Positions 1 through 11,200 of a DNA stretch of 64,000 bases are shown one piece after another. The stretch covers positions 124,001 to 188,000 of the forward strand of contig NHNW01000013.1 of NCBI GenBank assembly GCA_002786025.1, read 5' to 3'. The notes beneath the pieces were generated by a model. The model saw only the letters and a list, made by a program, of their open reading frames with translations. It was not told the DNA's origin and ran no database searches. The stretch is from Zasmidium citrigriseum (Eukaryota > Ascomycota > Dothideomycetes > Mycosphaerellales > Mycosphaerellaceae). A program made the position numbers and the translations under genes. Positions within the stretch are counted from its first letter, which is position 1; every line of letters starts with the position of its first letter.

Positions 1-7
1 GGTCCTG

Positions 8-2425
8 ATGCAGAAACATCCACATGTGTTTGCTGATGGATTCTCGGACGAGTGCGAACCTTCTCGGTTTTCATGCTGGGACCTACCAATGAAAGCAGCA
101 ACTGACATTGACTTGCCGGCGCTCATGGCGCCCGGGTCAGGAGCTTTAGAACTGCAACAGAACTCTTCAATGCTCGAGCATCTCTGTGCTACCTGCAGAA
201 CTGTTGACTGGGTCTCATTCTTCATGAGACCCAGGGCGTCCGAAGTGGTCGAAGCTTCCCATCATCGGTCCCTATCAGATTTGCTACATGCGGTCGTGCG
301 GGGATGTCCAATATGCACGCTATTGCACAGTTTGTTGGAACCAGTGATGGAAGATATCAAAAAGGACTTGGAAGGGTTGGGTTTTCGTAGCGATGCGAAC
401 ACAGACAAAGAAAAGGGGTTATACTTTCGGCCGCAGCAAGAAATCCGATCCGTGAGTGGCATCGACGCTTTCTTCTCCATACAATATGGAACCTATTCGA
501 CCTCAAAGGGCCTTCTCGTTCATCCTCTCACCGACAATGTGCTTCGCTGCGGTTCGCGACGACCATTGAACGGCGCTTTCGACTTTGGACTTTGGCGGAA
601 TTGGCTGCATGAGTGTTCCACAAACCATGAGGAATGCAGTGCTCTGGATCAAGAGCAGACTTTGCCTACCCGACTTATCGACGTTCGTGGACTTGGAGAG
701 ATACCAAGGCTCATTGAGACTACGCAAAGCGATAGTGATGAATGCAAAGGCTCTTACGTTGCCTTGAGCCACTGCTGGGGTGCAAAAGAGCTCTTGACAA
801 CCACGACGGAAAACATGGAAGCTCACAAGGCTGGAATACCCATCGAATCGCTATCAAACACGTTCAAGGACGCTATCAATGTTACAAGGGGTTTGGGTTT
901 CCGCTTCTTATGGATCGACAGCCTGTGCATCATTCAGGACTCCGAAGAAGATTGGGCAAGGGAATGTCAGTTGATGGGTTCAGTTTACTCCAAAGCTTCT
1001 TTGACGATCGCAGCACGTGGAGCCAGCGATGGATGCGGTGGGCTACAAACTCACGATCTCCCAACAGCATCGAACTCTACAATCATCAACGTCGTGGCAG
1101 GAGAATATGAGCAACAAGTGATGGCTCAAGTGGAACTTGCTCATGTTCCGTTCTCAACCCGGAACTGGCGCTGTTACAATCCTCGCATTCACACTAGCTA
1201 CCCCTTGGACTCGCGAGCCTGGGCCCAGCAAGAGCGACTGCTTGCCCCGCGGGTACTGAACTTCACTCACGATCAGATCTTCATGCAGTGTCCCTCGTGC
1301 GTCCGATCAGAAGTCTGGAAGTATCCACTCCCATTTACCACGCCAGGTCATGAAGACTTCAGCGTGGTATTACCTAGAGACAATCCATATGGCCACGGAT
1401 GGCCCCCATACAAGCCAAAGTTACCACATATGTCTTCTCGTACCATCGTGATAGGATATTCGATGGGACACGCCAAATACGAAGATCGAAGGGGCGAGAT
1501 GATCGAGGCATGGTACAATATGGTTGAAAGATACACGGAATGTAGCATCACCCAAGGATACGACCGACTTCCTGCTCTGTCTGGAATTGCTCGAAGATTT
1601 GTCGAGACTTTCCAATCTGAGTACTTAGCAGGTATCTGGGCGTCCCATGCCGCATATGGACTCAGCTGGTCCAAGTATGGGAATGAGAACAGCTTGAAAC
1701 CCGCTCCGCACAGAATCCCATCGTGGTCTTGGGTCGCTTGCGACAGCCCTGTCGTTTACCCCTTTACTAGGCCAGACAAATTCATCGATTTGGAGCACGC
1801 AAGCCAAGAGGACGTCACCAACTGGCGTCTGACAGATTTGCAATATTGGTATAGTTGTCTCGACATCCGGGAGGAGTCTATCCAGCCCGTCGAGGGATTC
1901 GACACCTTCGGTCAAATCGAAAGTGCTACCCTGACGGTCGCCGGCAAGATCCAAAGGGCAACTCTAGTCCTCGGTTTCGAAAAAGAGTTGCCACAATGGG
2001 GAGAACGACTTCTATGCCGCGCTGATATCCAATCCACCTTCCTCAACCCCGATGACTCTCTCGAACCTTTCGGCATCGTGAGCCTCGACACCAACGAATA
2101 CCTCAAAGAGCAACCAGAGAGAGTCCGTTGTGAAGAGGTCTACTGCCTCCTCCTTCAATTTATCCCCGAGTACCGCTGCCACGCCCTGGTCTTGAAGCAC
2201 GACACCGCCACAAATCGTTTTCGGCGTATCGGTATCATTGGGACGGAATATGACGATCAGTGTCAATATAAACCATCTTCCGATCTGATTTCTGGCGAGG
2301 AAAAGCTTGCAGAGCTCGTGGAGCACCATCGCTCTCATAGAAAGGATTTAAAGGCTTTGTTCTGCAGTGAGAATTTGCTCGGGTGGTTGCTTGAGGGGGA
2401 GTATAAGGAGATTGAATTGATGTAG
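8..2425 (+). CDS. HET-domain (heterokaryon incompatibility) protein
   Basis: Single-exon 805-aa protein. The HET domain begins near residue 248 with the diagnostic YVALSHCWG, continues through SNTFKDAI and FLWIDSLCIIQD (about 285-312) and SVYSKASLTIAARGA (325-340); these are the three conserved HET blocks. Before it lies the usual cysteine-rich lead-in (CATC near 60-63, CPICTLL near 100-106, CSTNHEEC near 203-210). In filamentous ascomycetes HET proteins mediate non-self recognition and programmed cell death after hyphal fusion; most copies, probably including this one, have no known allelic partner. No NACHT, WD or other C-terminal module is visible; the last 400 residues are unassigned. The ATG lies only 7 nt from the window edge, so an upstream start or exon cannot be excluded. 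Family call is secure, specific function is not. Confidence 0.9.
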   Translation: MQKHPHVFADGFSDECEPSRFSCWDLPMKAATDIDLPALMAPGSGALELQQNSSMLEHLCATCRTVDWVSFFMRPRASEVVEASHHRSLSDLLHAVVRGCPICTLLHSLLEPVMEDIKKDLEGLGFRSDANTDKEKGLYFRPQQEIRSVSGIDAFFSIQYGTYSTSKGLLVHPLTDNVLRCGSRRPLNGAFDFGLWRNWLHECSTNHEECSALDQEQTLPTRLIDVRGLGEIPRLIETTQSDSDECKGSYVALSHCWGAKELLTTTTENMEAHKAGIPIESLSNTFKDAINVTRGLGFRFLWIDSLCIIQDSEEDWARECQLMGSVYSKASLTIAARGASDGCGGLQTHDLPTASNSTIINVVAGEYEQQVMAQVELAHVPFSTRNWRCYNPRIHTSYPLDSRAWAQQERLLAPRVLNFTHDQIFMQCPSCVRSEVWKYPLPFTTPGHEDFSVVLPRDNPYGHGWPPYKPKLPHMSSRTIVIGYSMGHAKYEDRRGEMIEAWYNMVERYTECSITQGYDRLPALSGIARRFVETFQSEYLAGIWASHAAYGLSWSKYGNENSLKPAPHRIPSWSWVACDSPVVYPFTRPDKFIDLEHASQEDVTNWRLTDLQYWYSCLDIREESIQPVEGFDTFGQIESATLTVAGKIQRATLVLGFEKELPQWGERLLCRADIQSTFLNPDDSLEPFGIVSLDTNEYLKEQPERVRCEEVYCLLLQFIPEYRCHALVLKHDTATNRFRRIGIIGTEYDDQCQYKPSSDLISGEEKLAELVEHHRSHRKDLKALFCSENLLGWLLEGEYKEIELM

Positions 2426-2647
2426 TGTGTTGATGCTTACGTTGGAGTTGCTGACATGTTACGAGGGCATATTGATACGAAAGAAATGTACGAATAAGTA
2501 GAAAAATGAAACGTACATGTGTGTGGAAAGCAAAAAAGCAGTTTCATGCCAAACAAAACAATCTATCCAAACTCCGTCCCAATCTTCACCTCACGCCCAC
2601 AATCCCCTTCTCAAACGTCGTCCTACTCCTCATCAGTCTCAACGTCT

Positions 2648-4009
2648 CTAAAGCACAAAAGCAAGGACGGCAAACATACCAGCAGCAATCATCCACCCAG
2701 CGGTCTCAGTCTCAGCAGCGTCTGAAGTCTGGACATCGCGCTCGAAGACGTTCCGGAAGTGTCTTGAGATCGTCATATTCGCCGTTGAAGTGCAGTTATG
2801 CGTACCGATAGGTCGATCTGAAGTCGTCGTGCTGTTAGGAAAGAGAGGTGTGTCGTGGTGGCCTTCATGGCGCTTCAAGTTCCAGGTCGGTGGCTGGGAT
2901 TCGCTGCGTTTAGCAGCACTTCCGGGCTTCTGTCCATTGTTGGAGTAAAACTTGATGCTGCCAATGTCGAAGTAGGCATCTTTGAAAGCCTTCGGGTTCT
3001 GCGCGACGTACTCATTGCAAGTCGCAACACCAGTCCTCTTAGCTGCACCATCAGACTCCCACGTCTTGCCAGCCCAGTCGCCGCAAAAATCAATGTTCAG
3101 AATGAGCTGGAGATCCTTGAAGACCGTAGGGAAATCACAGTCGCCCTGAAACTTCGCCAGCGGCTTCTGCTTCCATGTCTTAGGCTTAGGTGTGCCAGCG
3201 ACGAGGTCCTTAGGCAGACCGCCCTGGGGAAACATCCAAACCGTGATACCATCAGGCTGGAAATCATGGACATAAACGCCACCACCCTGTTTGTTCAGCG
3301 CAAAACCCGCCGTGGCGATACGAGAGTTCGTGCCAGCGATCTTGTTCTGGTTCTCGGCGGCGATGGAGCAGCCGATGGTCGCGGCCACTTCAGGGGAGCC
3401 GAGATTGCAGTTGGCGTGGACGAGGCTGCCTTGGTAGGCTTGCGAGGCGTTGTTGACGTTGCAGCCGGGGATGGTGTGGAGTGTCATAGCGTTGTGCTCG
3501 GCTTGGTGCACGTATTCGAGGATGTCGGATTCGCCGCTGACGGGCCATGTTGTGCCTGGGTCGGGGATCCCGAGGAGCCAGATGGCGGGCCAGAGACCAT
3601 CGCCGACGGGGATGTGGTTTGTGTCGATGACCACCATGCTGCCAGCGTTGAATGTGTCTTTTGAGATCAAGCGGACGGAGTTCCTGCCGTTGGGAGCTTG
3701 GTTCGTGTGGTCGACACCGACGTATGCCGAAGTCTTGTTTGTCGCAGAGTTGTAGACGTAGCCGATGTACTGCTCTTGTCTCGCTGTCTCCATGTCCACG
3801 TACTTGACGTGGCCGTTTGTGGGGTCCTTATCAGTGAAAAAGGTGAAGTGGTTGAAGAAGTCGGGGCCAGAGTAGTCGGCGATCAGCTCATAGGCACCAC
3901 CGGTGGATGTTGATGGTGTAGCAGAGCCTGCTGCTGAGGGAGGTGGTGCGGCGGCGACCAAAGACCCCGAGGCGGCCAGCGCCAGGGCGAAGGTGGTCGT
4001 AAGAGACAT
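2648..4009 (-). CDS. GPI-anchored GH16 endo-beta-1,3(4)-glucanase-like protein
   Basis: Single-exon 453-aa secreted protein. A signal peptide covers about residues 1-20. The glycoside hydrolase 16 core spans roughly 40-350, with WPAIWLLG (140-147) ahead of the catalytic ExDxxE motif GESDILE (E160, D162, E165), where the first Glu is the nucleophile and the last the acid/base. The tail is Ser/Thr-rich and ends in a hydrophobic stretch (about 437-453), as expected of a GPI-attachment signal, so the enzyme probably sits on the plasma membrane or in the wall. GH16 enzymes of this fungal group cleave mixed-linkage or beta-1,3-glucans; some relatives are transglycosylases, and substrate cannot be read from sequence. 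It is transcribed toward the HET gene; the two stop codons are about 220 bp apart. Confidence 0.88.
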   Translation of the reverse strand: MSLTTTFALALAASGSLVAAAPPPSAAGSATPSTSTGGAYELIADYSGPDFFNHFTFFTDKDPTNGHVKYVDMETARQEQYIGYVYNSATNKTSAYVGVDHTNQAPNGRNSVRLISKDTFNAGSMVVIDTNHIPVGDGLWPAIWLLGIPDPGTTWPVSGESDILEYVHQAEHNAMTLHTIPGCNVNNASQAYQGSLVHANCNLGSPEVAATIGCSIAAENQNKIAGTNSRIATAGFALNKQGGGVYVHDFQPDGITVWMFPQGGLPKDLVAGTPKPKTWKQKPLAKFQGDCDFPTVFKDLQLILNIDFCGDWAGKTWESDGAAKRTGVATCNEYVAQNPKAFKDAYFDIGSIKFYSNNGQKPGSAAKRSESQPPTWNLKRHEGHHDTPLFPNSTTTSDRPIGTHNCTSTANMTISRHFRNVFERDVQTSDAAETETAGWMIAAGMFAVLAFVL

Positions 4010-5086
4010 CCTGCCAGAAGATGTCGTGGTAGTCGTATTTGAAGTCTGTGTGTAGCTTAAAATCGTCGTGCTGTTTCAAACAGTACTCTTGTCGTTTGCG
4101 TATGCGGTTCGTAGAGAAAACACCAAAAAGGAGGCAATATCAACAATCCTCGGCGGCGGTGGTGCATATATGCAGAAGAACTCGAGTGTCGAAAGGAACA
4201 AAGAAACAAAGACATCCCTGGAGGAAAAGTGCTGTGCGTCGCCATTGTGTCGTGCGTTGACAATAAGAAAAGCAAGTGAACAATGAGAGACAATAGAGAA
4301 TGGGAAGCGCAGGGGCCAAGTCACCGGCAGCTGCCGAGAAAATCCCGGGGCGCTCGTCAGTGAATGTTGAAGCGCAAAGCTGCGGCCGCTGTATCCCTTC
4401 TCTTTCCCACAATGTTCGCTAGATTTTGGAGATGGGCCATGCAGAGAAGTAGAATGAAGCGGAACTGCTGCCGTGGCCAAGCGAGAGACCCCTGGCTAGC
4501 TGTCAGTGAATGTTGAACCATCTTCTTCCCACCTGCGCTTACCATTGCGAGCACCAAGGCGGGAGCTATATTCAAAGGGGAGAATGGAAAGAGCCTGACG
4601 TACCGGAGAAGCCTCAGAGACTAAGTTCCAGGGAGCTCACCAGTGAATGTTGAAGCTACACGCTCCTCCCTCTCCCTCCTCTCCCACCTTTTGCGTGGAG
4701 AACGAGGTAACCACCAGAAAAAGGATGCAAGGGAAAAGGAACAGGACATACCGATTTCAAAACACAAACTTTTCCCCTCCATTCCCATACCCACCTACTC
4801 ACACACACATCCCACCCATCGTCATTGAAAACAGCCGAAGAAAGAATGCATCATCCACACGTCCCATATCCTATTACAACGTGCGCCTCTTTTACCCCAT
4901 TCCCAGACAGCCAGTAATACATCTGTAATGCTTGCTTTTTCCCGCTTGCACCCGCTCGCTTCGTCGTCATGCAGCAAACCCGTCTCATTAAATGGAGCGA
5001 TTCGTCGAGTAATAAGACACACTGCGCGGCAGTAGCCATCTCCCATCCAAGCAAACCATAAACGACATACGCATCCGCGCGAACGC
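4010..5086. other. Intergenic region between GH16 and VTS1 genes
   Basis: Upstream of the GH16 gene and downstream of VTS1. Several short open frames overlap here on both strands but none has coding character or homology I recognise. It contains three dispersed copies of a 14-bp word (separate entry) and a pyrimidine-rich stretch near 4660-4820. Confidence 0.6.
4358..4654. repeat. Three copies of CAGTGAATGTTGAA at about 140-bp spacing
   Basis: Exact 14-bp copies begin at 4358, 4504 and 4641 in the same orientation. Each is preceded by a CC/GG-rich segment with AGCT-like words and followed within about 40 bp by CT-rich sequence ending in TCCCAC, so the repeat unit is longer but degenerate. 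It lies upstream of the GH16 start, which could make it a regulatory array; that role is inference. Confidence 0.6.
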
Positions 5087-7051
5087 TTACAAGCGGCCCT
5101 CCTGTTGCGCCTCCTTGACCTGGTCGAAGACCTAAAGAAAACATGTCAGTATGACCATCACACTCAAGTCGCATAACAATTCAGGACTCACCTTCAACAA
5201 CTTCGTCCTCGCCCCCTTAGCCGCAACACCCCTCGCCTCCAACCCATCATCATCCAACTGCACAAGATCCTGCCACTTCATATCCTTCAGATTATCCGTG
5301 TACTTGTGCAATCTCAGAGTGCGGAGCCAGTTGGGGATATCCTTCAGCAGCGCCGGGTCGGTAGGATCCTCCGGCGGCTTCGAGCTGCCGCGTCGACCAC
5401 GCGGTGATCGGCCGCGGTTGATTTCGGAGGCGTCTGAGAGGTAGCCCTCATTCATGTGTCCCATACCGAAGTTGCCCAGATTCATGCCCGCCATGCCGTT
5501 GTTCAGGCCTGCCATACCACCGTCGAACGCCGCGAGGTAGCCATTGCTCTGTGGAATCTGCATGTTGATACCAGCGGGGTGGGTGCCAGGAGGTCCGGTG
5601 ATGGCGATACCAGGCGAGCTGGGACGAGAGCGACGTCCCTGCATAGCGGCGATCTGCTGTTGCTGCAACGCAGCCGCTTGCTGTGGCGTCAGAATCTGAC
5701 CCAATTCGTTCGTCATAAGAATGTTCGAGGGAACTCCGGGCGACATGGGCTGCTGCTGGCCACCCTGGCCTTCCTGAGACCGGGCACGCCTATACTTGCG
5801 CACATCGTCCAGCTGGATGCGGTTGTTCACAGTGGAGAGTGCAGCGAGCTTCATGGCAGTGGCGTTGGCGACCATGTCGGCTTGGTTGGCGCTCTGCTGA
5901 GTGTTGAAGTTGGAGACCATTGGAGTATTCGTCATCGAAGCCCAGCTTGCCCCAGGCGCGTAAGGAGAAAGGATGGGCATGCCATTGTTTGACCCATCAC
6001 CAACAGTAGCGGTCTGACTCTGAATGTTGTTGTCGCTCGACAATGGGAAAGGTCGGGAAGAGCGTAGTCCAGCAGATGGTGGAGGCTGACTGACACCGAA
6101 TTGACCCATTGGCGCTTGGCCTTGCTGTTGAGAAGATGAAGACTTTGGTCGCCCGATTGGAGGCTGGTTCTCCCCCTGAGAACTGCTCGTGCTTCTCCAA
6201 GGTCCGGCAGGAATGTTGGAGCCATTCTTCTTGCCATCATCTTCAGGGGCAGAAATGGTAGGCATGTACTGCGAAGATCGATCGCCAACCGCACTGCTCC
6301 TGTTGGACTTGGGCGCATTGCCCGTCGTCTTCTGGAACTCAGCCTTCTGATCCTCGATAGCATTGGCAGCATCCGGGAACATGGACTTGATAGTGTTGGG
6401 ATCGAGTCCAGACATGCGCTTGGCCCCAGGGGATGGAGGAGGCTTGCTGCCAAAGCCAAAAGATCCACGCGAGCCCTCAACGTTCAACTTGTTCATAGCA
6501 TCATTCATCCGCGAGGACATAGGATCCTTCTCGCCAAACGCAGCAGGAGACAGAACGCCAGACATGGGATGGCTCTTGGCCATCTGCTGAAGCACCTGAA
6601 TGAAGAAGCGAATCTGCACCTGCGTGGTCTGCTGAAGCAGAGCGTAGAGAGCAGCAGTCCTCTCCGGCTCACTGAGCACGCGGAACCACTGCTCAATGGC
6701 GCTCAGCTCGTCCTTGAAGTCCTGGTCGAGTGTTGCGGCAGCCATCTCTTCCAAGGTCGTCTCGTATTGGTCGATATCAGCAATCCATTGCTGGGCCGCC
6801 TTTTCCGCCATGTCTTCTGGGTTGCCCGTGTTCACGCCCTGCGAGAACTGGTTGAAGTAGACCTCTGAGGCGGGGCGAATACCGCGTGTGGCGAGCGGAG
6901 AGGGGGCAGAGAAGGCGCCCATGTCAGCGGAGGCCCGTAGGTGGTGGCCAGATCCGATGGTGCGTGAGGGCGGTGGACGGAGGGTGGATCCGGAGAGGGA
7001 GGAGCTCGAGGTCTCCGGGGTGCTGTTGCGGTTGCCAATGATGTTCGACAT
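5087..7051 (-). CDS. VTS1: Vts1-like SAM-domain RNA-binding protein
   Basis: Two exons: 7051-5192 and 5131-5087, with a 60-bp GT-AG intron (gtgagt donor) between. The spliced protein is 634 aa. The conserved N-terminal region (about 60-175, including the stretch with [12 protein letters not shown] and [19 protein letters not shown]) and the C-terminal SAM domain (about 572-627, [18 protein letters not shown]) are diagnostic of the Vts1/Smaug family; the middle is Pro/Gln/Ser-rich and probably disordered. Vts1 binds stem-loops with a CNGG loop (Smaug recognition element) and recruits Ccr4-Not for deadenylation. Without the intron, the SAM domain would lose its last residues; splicing adds [14 protein letters not shown] and a stop, a sensible C-terminus. 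Confidence 0.93.
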
Positions 7052-8283
7052 GGTGATGGATAACGGGTAGTAATCGGTGCGATGGGACAGCGGCGGTGGG
7101 CGGTGGAGGAGCGGACGGGTGGATTGGGTAGCGGGGGGTCGAAGGAACCTGCAGACCTGCTGTCCTCAAAGGTATTCGACGGCGATGGGGTGGAGGAGCG
7201 ACAGACGCATGTGCAGTCGTCGAGCAGCAGGGCGGGTGGATTGTCTTCAGCTCGTGCTGGCTTGGATCAAGGTTGGCGCGGACTGCCGTCAAATCGCGTT
7301 CAGAGCGTGCGTGTGCAACGTCGGATGCACGCAGGCGGGCGGCAATGCAGCAGTGCAGCGGCAGAAGCACAAGGCGGACTCGAGCGATAACGAGCGTGAA
7401 GAAGAAGGGGGAGGTGAGTGCCGGATTGCGGTGGTGGTGGTGCGGACAAGGAAGAGCAGCAGACAAAGAAGACCTGCCAGTCCACTCGACTCTCGCTCTT
7501 CTGCTCTCGCGTGTGCCGCTCCTGACTCTGGCCAGGGTCTTTCTTCGGTCCCGCCAGCCGACGGCCAATCAACCACCTCCATCCACTTTCATGCGTGAGA
7601 CTTTCGCGAGCAAGCCACTCGACCTCGCTTCTATTTTCACAGTTGTCTGTTATCCATCATATCTTTCTTTAATGGCTTTCAGACAGATCTTGAAGATTGT
7701 GAGACAAGCAACACAGAGCACGCGTTCGCCCGCTTCTTTCGCGTGCCGGATTAGACTTCCACAGAACTTTATGCCCCACTCTGTATAAACCAGGAAGGGC
7801 ATGGTCCAACGTCCTGGCTATATGTGAGACATTGACATCTTCTTGACCTCGAATTCACAGAGGATGGCAGTGACGTGGAGGGTTATGACATTGCCTTGCT
7901 GCCGTTCTATGTCGTGGAGGGCGAGGCTCGATATCAGGCTGATAAGCTCCCCTTCTCGTCTGATATACTTCACCATCGAAAGCAATGATGATTCATGACT
8001 CGCATCCCAACCAGACGTATAACGGCCAGACTCTGAAGCCCATATGAAGGACAAAGCCAACCGCGCGAAGAATGAAGTAAAAGAAAGAAGTGTGCCAATA
8101 CCAACGAGAGAATGGTACCTCAAACGGCACCCATCTGCCGGACCAAAATTTCAAAATTCTCCTGCCGAACCAAGCAGTGCCACCAGGCCCGCAATACGAA
8201 AGACTTGACCGCTCAACGATATGCCCCATCCCCAAACACCATGCCGTGAAAAACTCATCATCTCATCATGTATGCCAATACGC
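7052..8283. other. VTS1 upstream region and downstream region of the coiled-coil gene
   Basis: About 1.2 kb without a convincing gene. The VTS1-proximal half (7052-7600) is purine/pyrimidine-skewed, as in long fungal 5' leaders. Short frames on both strands overlap each other and look like noise. Confidence 0.5.
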
Positions 8284-11200
8284 TCAAAACACCTTGCCTT
8301 GCTTCCCCGAAGCCTGCCTCCTCTGGCTCTTGACGCCTTCCAACTTCTTCATTAAAACCTCGTGCAACCTCTTGTTCCCGGCCCAGCCTCTGGCAAGATT
8401 CTTCATGCGGATCGAAGCAATGACAGCCAGCCCGACGGTCTTTAGTGATGGCTTCTTCTCGCGGAAGGAGTAGTCTGGGGTCACGCCGATTTCTTCGAGT
8501 AGACGGAGGTCTTCCTTGTTGCTGTTGAAAGTTAGTATACTTCTAGATTCGATCAATGGATATGCGAACTTACCAAGCATTATACATGCTGACCTGCATC
8601 AGGAACCACTTCTTCACAAACACCAAGTCGGCACGGAACGTCTCCTCCCGGGTGCACTTCGCTCGAAGATACTGGATCTGCTTCACCAGACCCTTGAGCT
8701 CGCTCTGGTGTCGGTGCTCAATGGCTTGCAACCTCTGCTCCGCGGCTGCAAGCTGCTTGTCGTCGAGAGTGCGTTCGTTGTCGGATGCAGATGACCGCAT
8801 GCCCTTGATCTTCGCTCGAAGCTCCTCCTCACGCTTGAGAGAGGATTGCAATCGGTTGCTACGCTCGGCGAGCTGGGACTGAAGAACTTGAAGCTCCAGC
8901 TCAGCATCGTCCAGCTGCGCTTGGAGGTCCTGCCGATTGAGCTCGAACGTCTCATCGGCCTTTGCCCGTCGAAGGCGGTCACGAAGCTCGTGCTCCTTCT
9001 TGAGAGTAGCCTGGAGCCTCTCGTCCTTCTCAACGCCACCTTGCTTCAAACGATCAAGTTCAGACTTGGCATCCCGAAGTTGAGCACGCAACTCAGCTTC
9101 CCGTCTAGCATGGCCAGACGAGCTGCCCTTGTGGTCCTGGAGCTGGAGTTCGAGTTCCTCAAGCTGGGTCTTTGCGTACTTGAGCTCCTTGATCTGAGCA
9201 CGATACTCTTTCTCCTTGGTCAACGACGACTCCAAGCGGCTCTCTAGTTCAAAGACCTGGGCCTGGAAGTCCTCGAGCTCGGTCTGGACGGCCTGCAGCT
9301 GTGTTCGCAACTCGCTCTCCTTTCGCTTCGCTGATGACTCCTTCTTGTCTCGCTTGGCAAGCTCTAGCTGCGCTTGTTCAGCCTCGATCTTGGCTTCCTT
9401 GAGCAGCTCGTGGAGATCCTGACGCTCCTCTGCAATGGTCTTCTCTTGCTTAGCAAATTCCAAGTCGGCTTCGAGCGTCTCAACCTTCTCCTGCAACCGT
9501 GCAACCTTGGACTCAGCCTCGCGAAGCTTCTGTCGCAGCTCATTGCGCTCACGGACCGGTGTGCCTTGGCTCTTGCTCTTCATGACCGCCTCGAGCTCTT
9601 CTTCTAGGCTCTTGACTGTGATCTTGAGCGTCTCCCGCTCGTTCTCGACAGTCTTGAGCCTCAGTCGTAGCTCGTTTCGCTCTCGGGCAGGCGTGCCATT
9701 GTCCTTCGCACGCCAGGCCCTCTGCACTTCATTGTCCAGCTCGCGAACGCGCGATTCAAGGCCTGCCTTCTCGCCCTGGAGCATTTCAAGATTGTCCTCG
9801 AGGACTGCGATCTCGGCTTCCAGATCCTGCTTTGCTTCCGCATGCTCGGACTCGAGATCTGCCTTCATCTTCTCCAGTCGCCGCTGAGCCTCGTCCGAGC
9901 TTCCTTTGCCGCTGGCCCTCGCAAGCTCAAGATCACGCTCCAAGCTGCGTACATCCTTCTGCCTCTGGTCAATGGCTTGCTGCAGCTGGGATCGGAGCCG
10001 GTCCAGTTCTTTCTCGAGGGCATGCATCTGCTCGTCTTTGCTCTTCAGTGCCTCGTCCTGGTGGCCAATCATGCTTTGATCGCGATCGGCAGTCTCGGTC
10101 CTCTTGCGGAGAGTGTCGACTCGCTGCTGCAACTCCGCGTTCTTCGTCTCATAGACGACAAGCTGTTGGTCCAGCTTCTCGAGTTCCGCTGCTTGCTCGT
10201 CTAGTTCAGCTTCCTTCTCTTCCTCAAGTTGCTGGAGTTGCTGTTGAAGGGAGCGGATCTGTTCTGACTGCTGCTTGAGCAGGCTGTCCTTCTTCGATGG
10301 CGTCTCCATGGCATTGAGACGAGACTTGAGACTGACGAGCTGCTGGCTCTGGTCTTTTGTCTCCCGTTCCTTGGTCTTGAGCTCAGACTCGAGCTGCTGC
10401 AATTGCTCATTCTTCTTTCTCAGCTCGGCACTATCGCCCGATTGCAATGTGCCAACACGATTTTGAAGCGCTTGCAGCTCGTTCTCGCGAGCCTGGATGA
10501 GACCGTCTTTCTCGTTCAGCTTGGCTTGCGAGCTTGCAGAAGCAACACGAAGTTTCTCCTGGAGTTCGCTGACCTGGTCCTCCAGCTCACGAGCACGATG
10601 GTTCTGCTTTCGAAGGGCTTCATCTCGCGCATGCTCGGCATCACGAACTCGCTTCTGAAGATCTGCCAGCTCATCATCGCGCTCTTCGATCACGCGAGAC
10701 TTTTCTTGAAGCAGGCGCTCCTTCTCGCGGATTAGACGGTCCTTCTCCTGAATGCGTAGATCGGTCTGTTGCGCCTCAGCATCCCAGCTACCTCGTGCAG
10801 TCTGAACACGCTCCTGAAGGGCTCTTATCTCTCCATCCTTGTCGGCAAGCTCTCGCTGAGTGTTACGCAGCTCACTATCGCGTTGCCGCAAGTCTGCCGC
10901 GTGCGACGACTCCGTAGACTGTATCCGCTTCTCAAGAGCTCGGAGCCGCTCTTGACTATCATCCAGTGCTTGCGACTTCAACCGCAGCTGGTTCTCGAGT
11001 TCAACGACATCGCCGCGGAGCTTCTTGGTCGACTTCTCCCGATCGTATGAAGAATTTACGCGCTCCTCGAGCTCGGTAATCTTCGCATCTTTGCGGTCGA
11101 GTTCCTCATCCTTCTCCTTCAGCTCTGCCTCCAGCTCGTCGATATCCTGCTGCATGTGCTGAACATTCTGGTCGTCTGACTTCGCAGCCTTGAGTTGGTC

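Noticed and set aside
2855..3664. 269-codon plus-strand frame
   Set aside because: Antisense shadow of the GH16 gene; composition mirrors its codons and no domain is present.
9832..10278. Long frames antisense to the coiled-coil gene
   Set aside because: The Ser/Arg- or Leu-rich translations are complements of Glu/Leu/Lys codons in a coiled coil.
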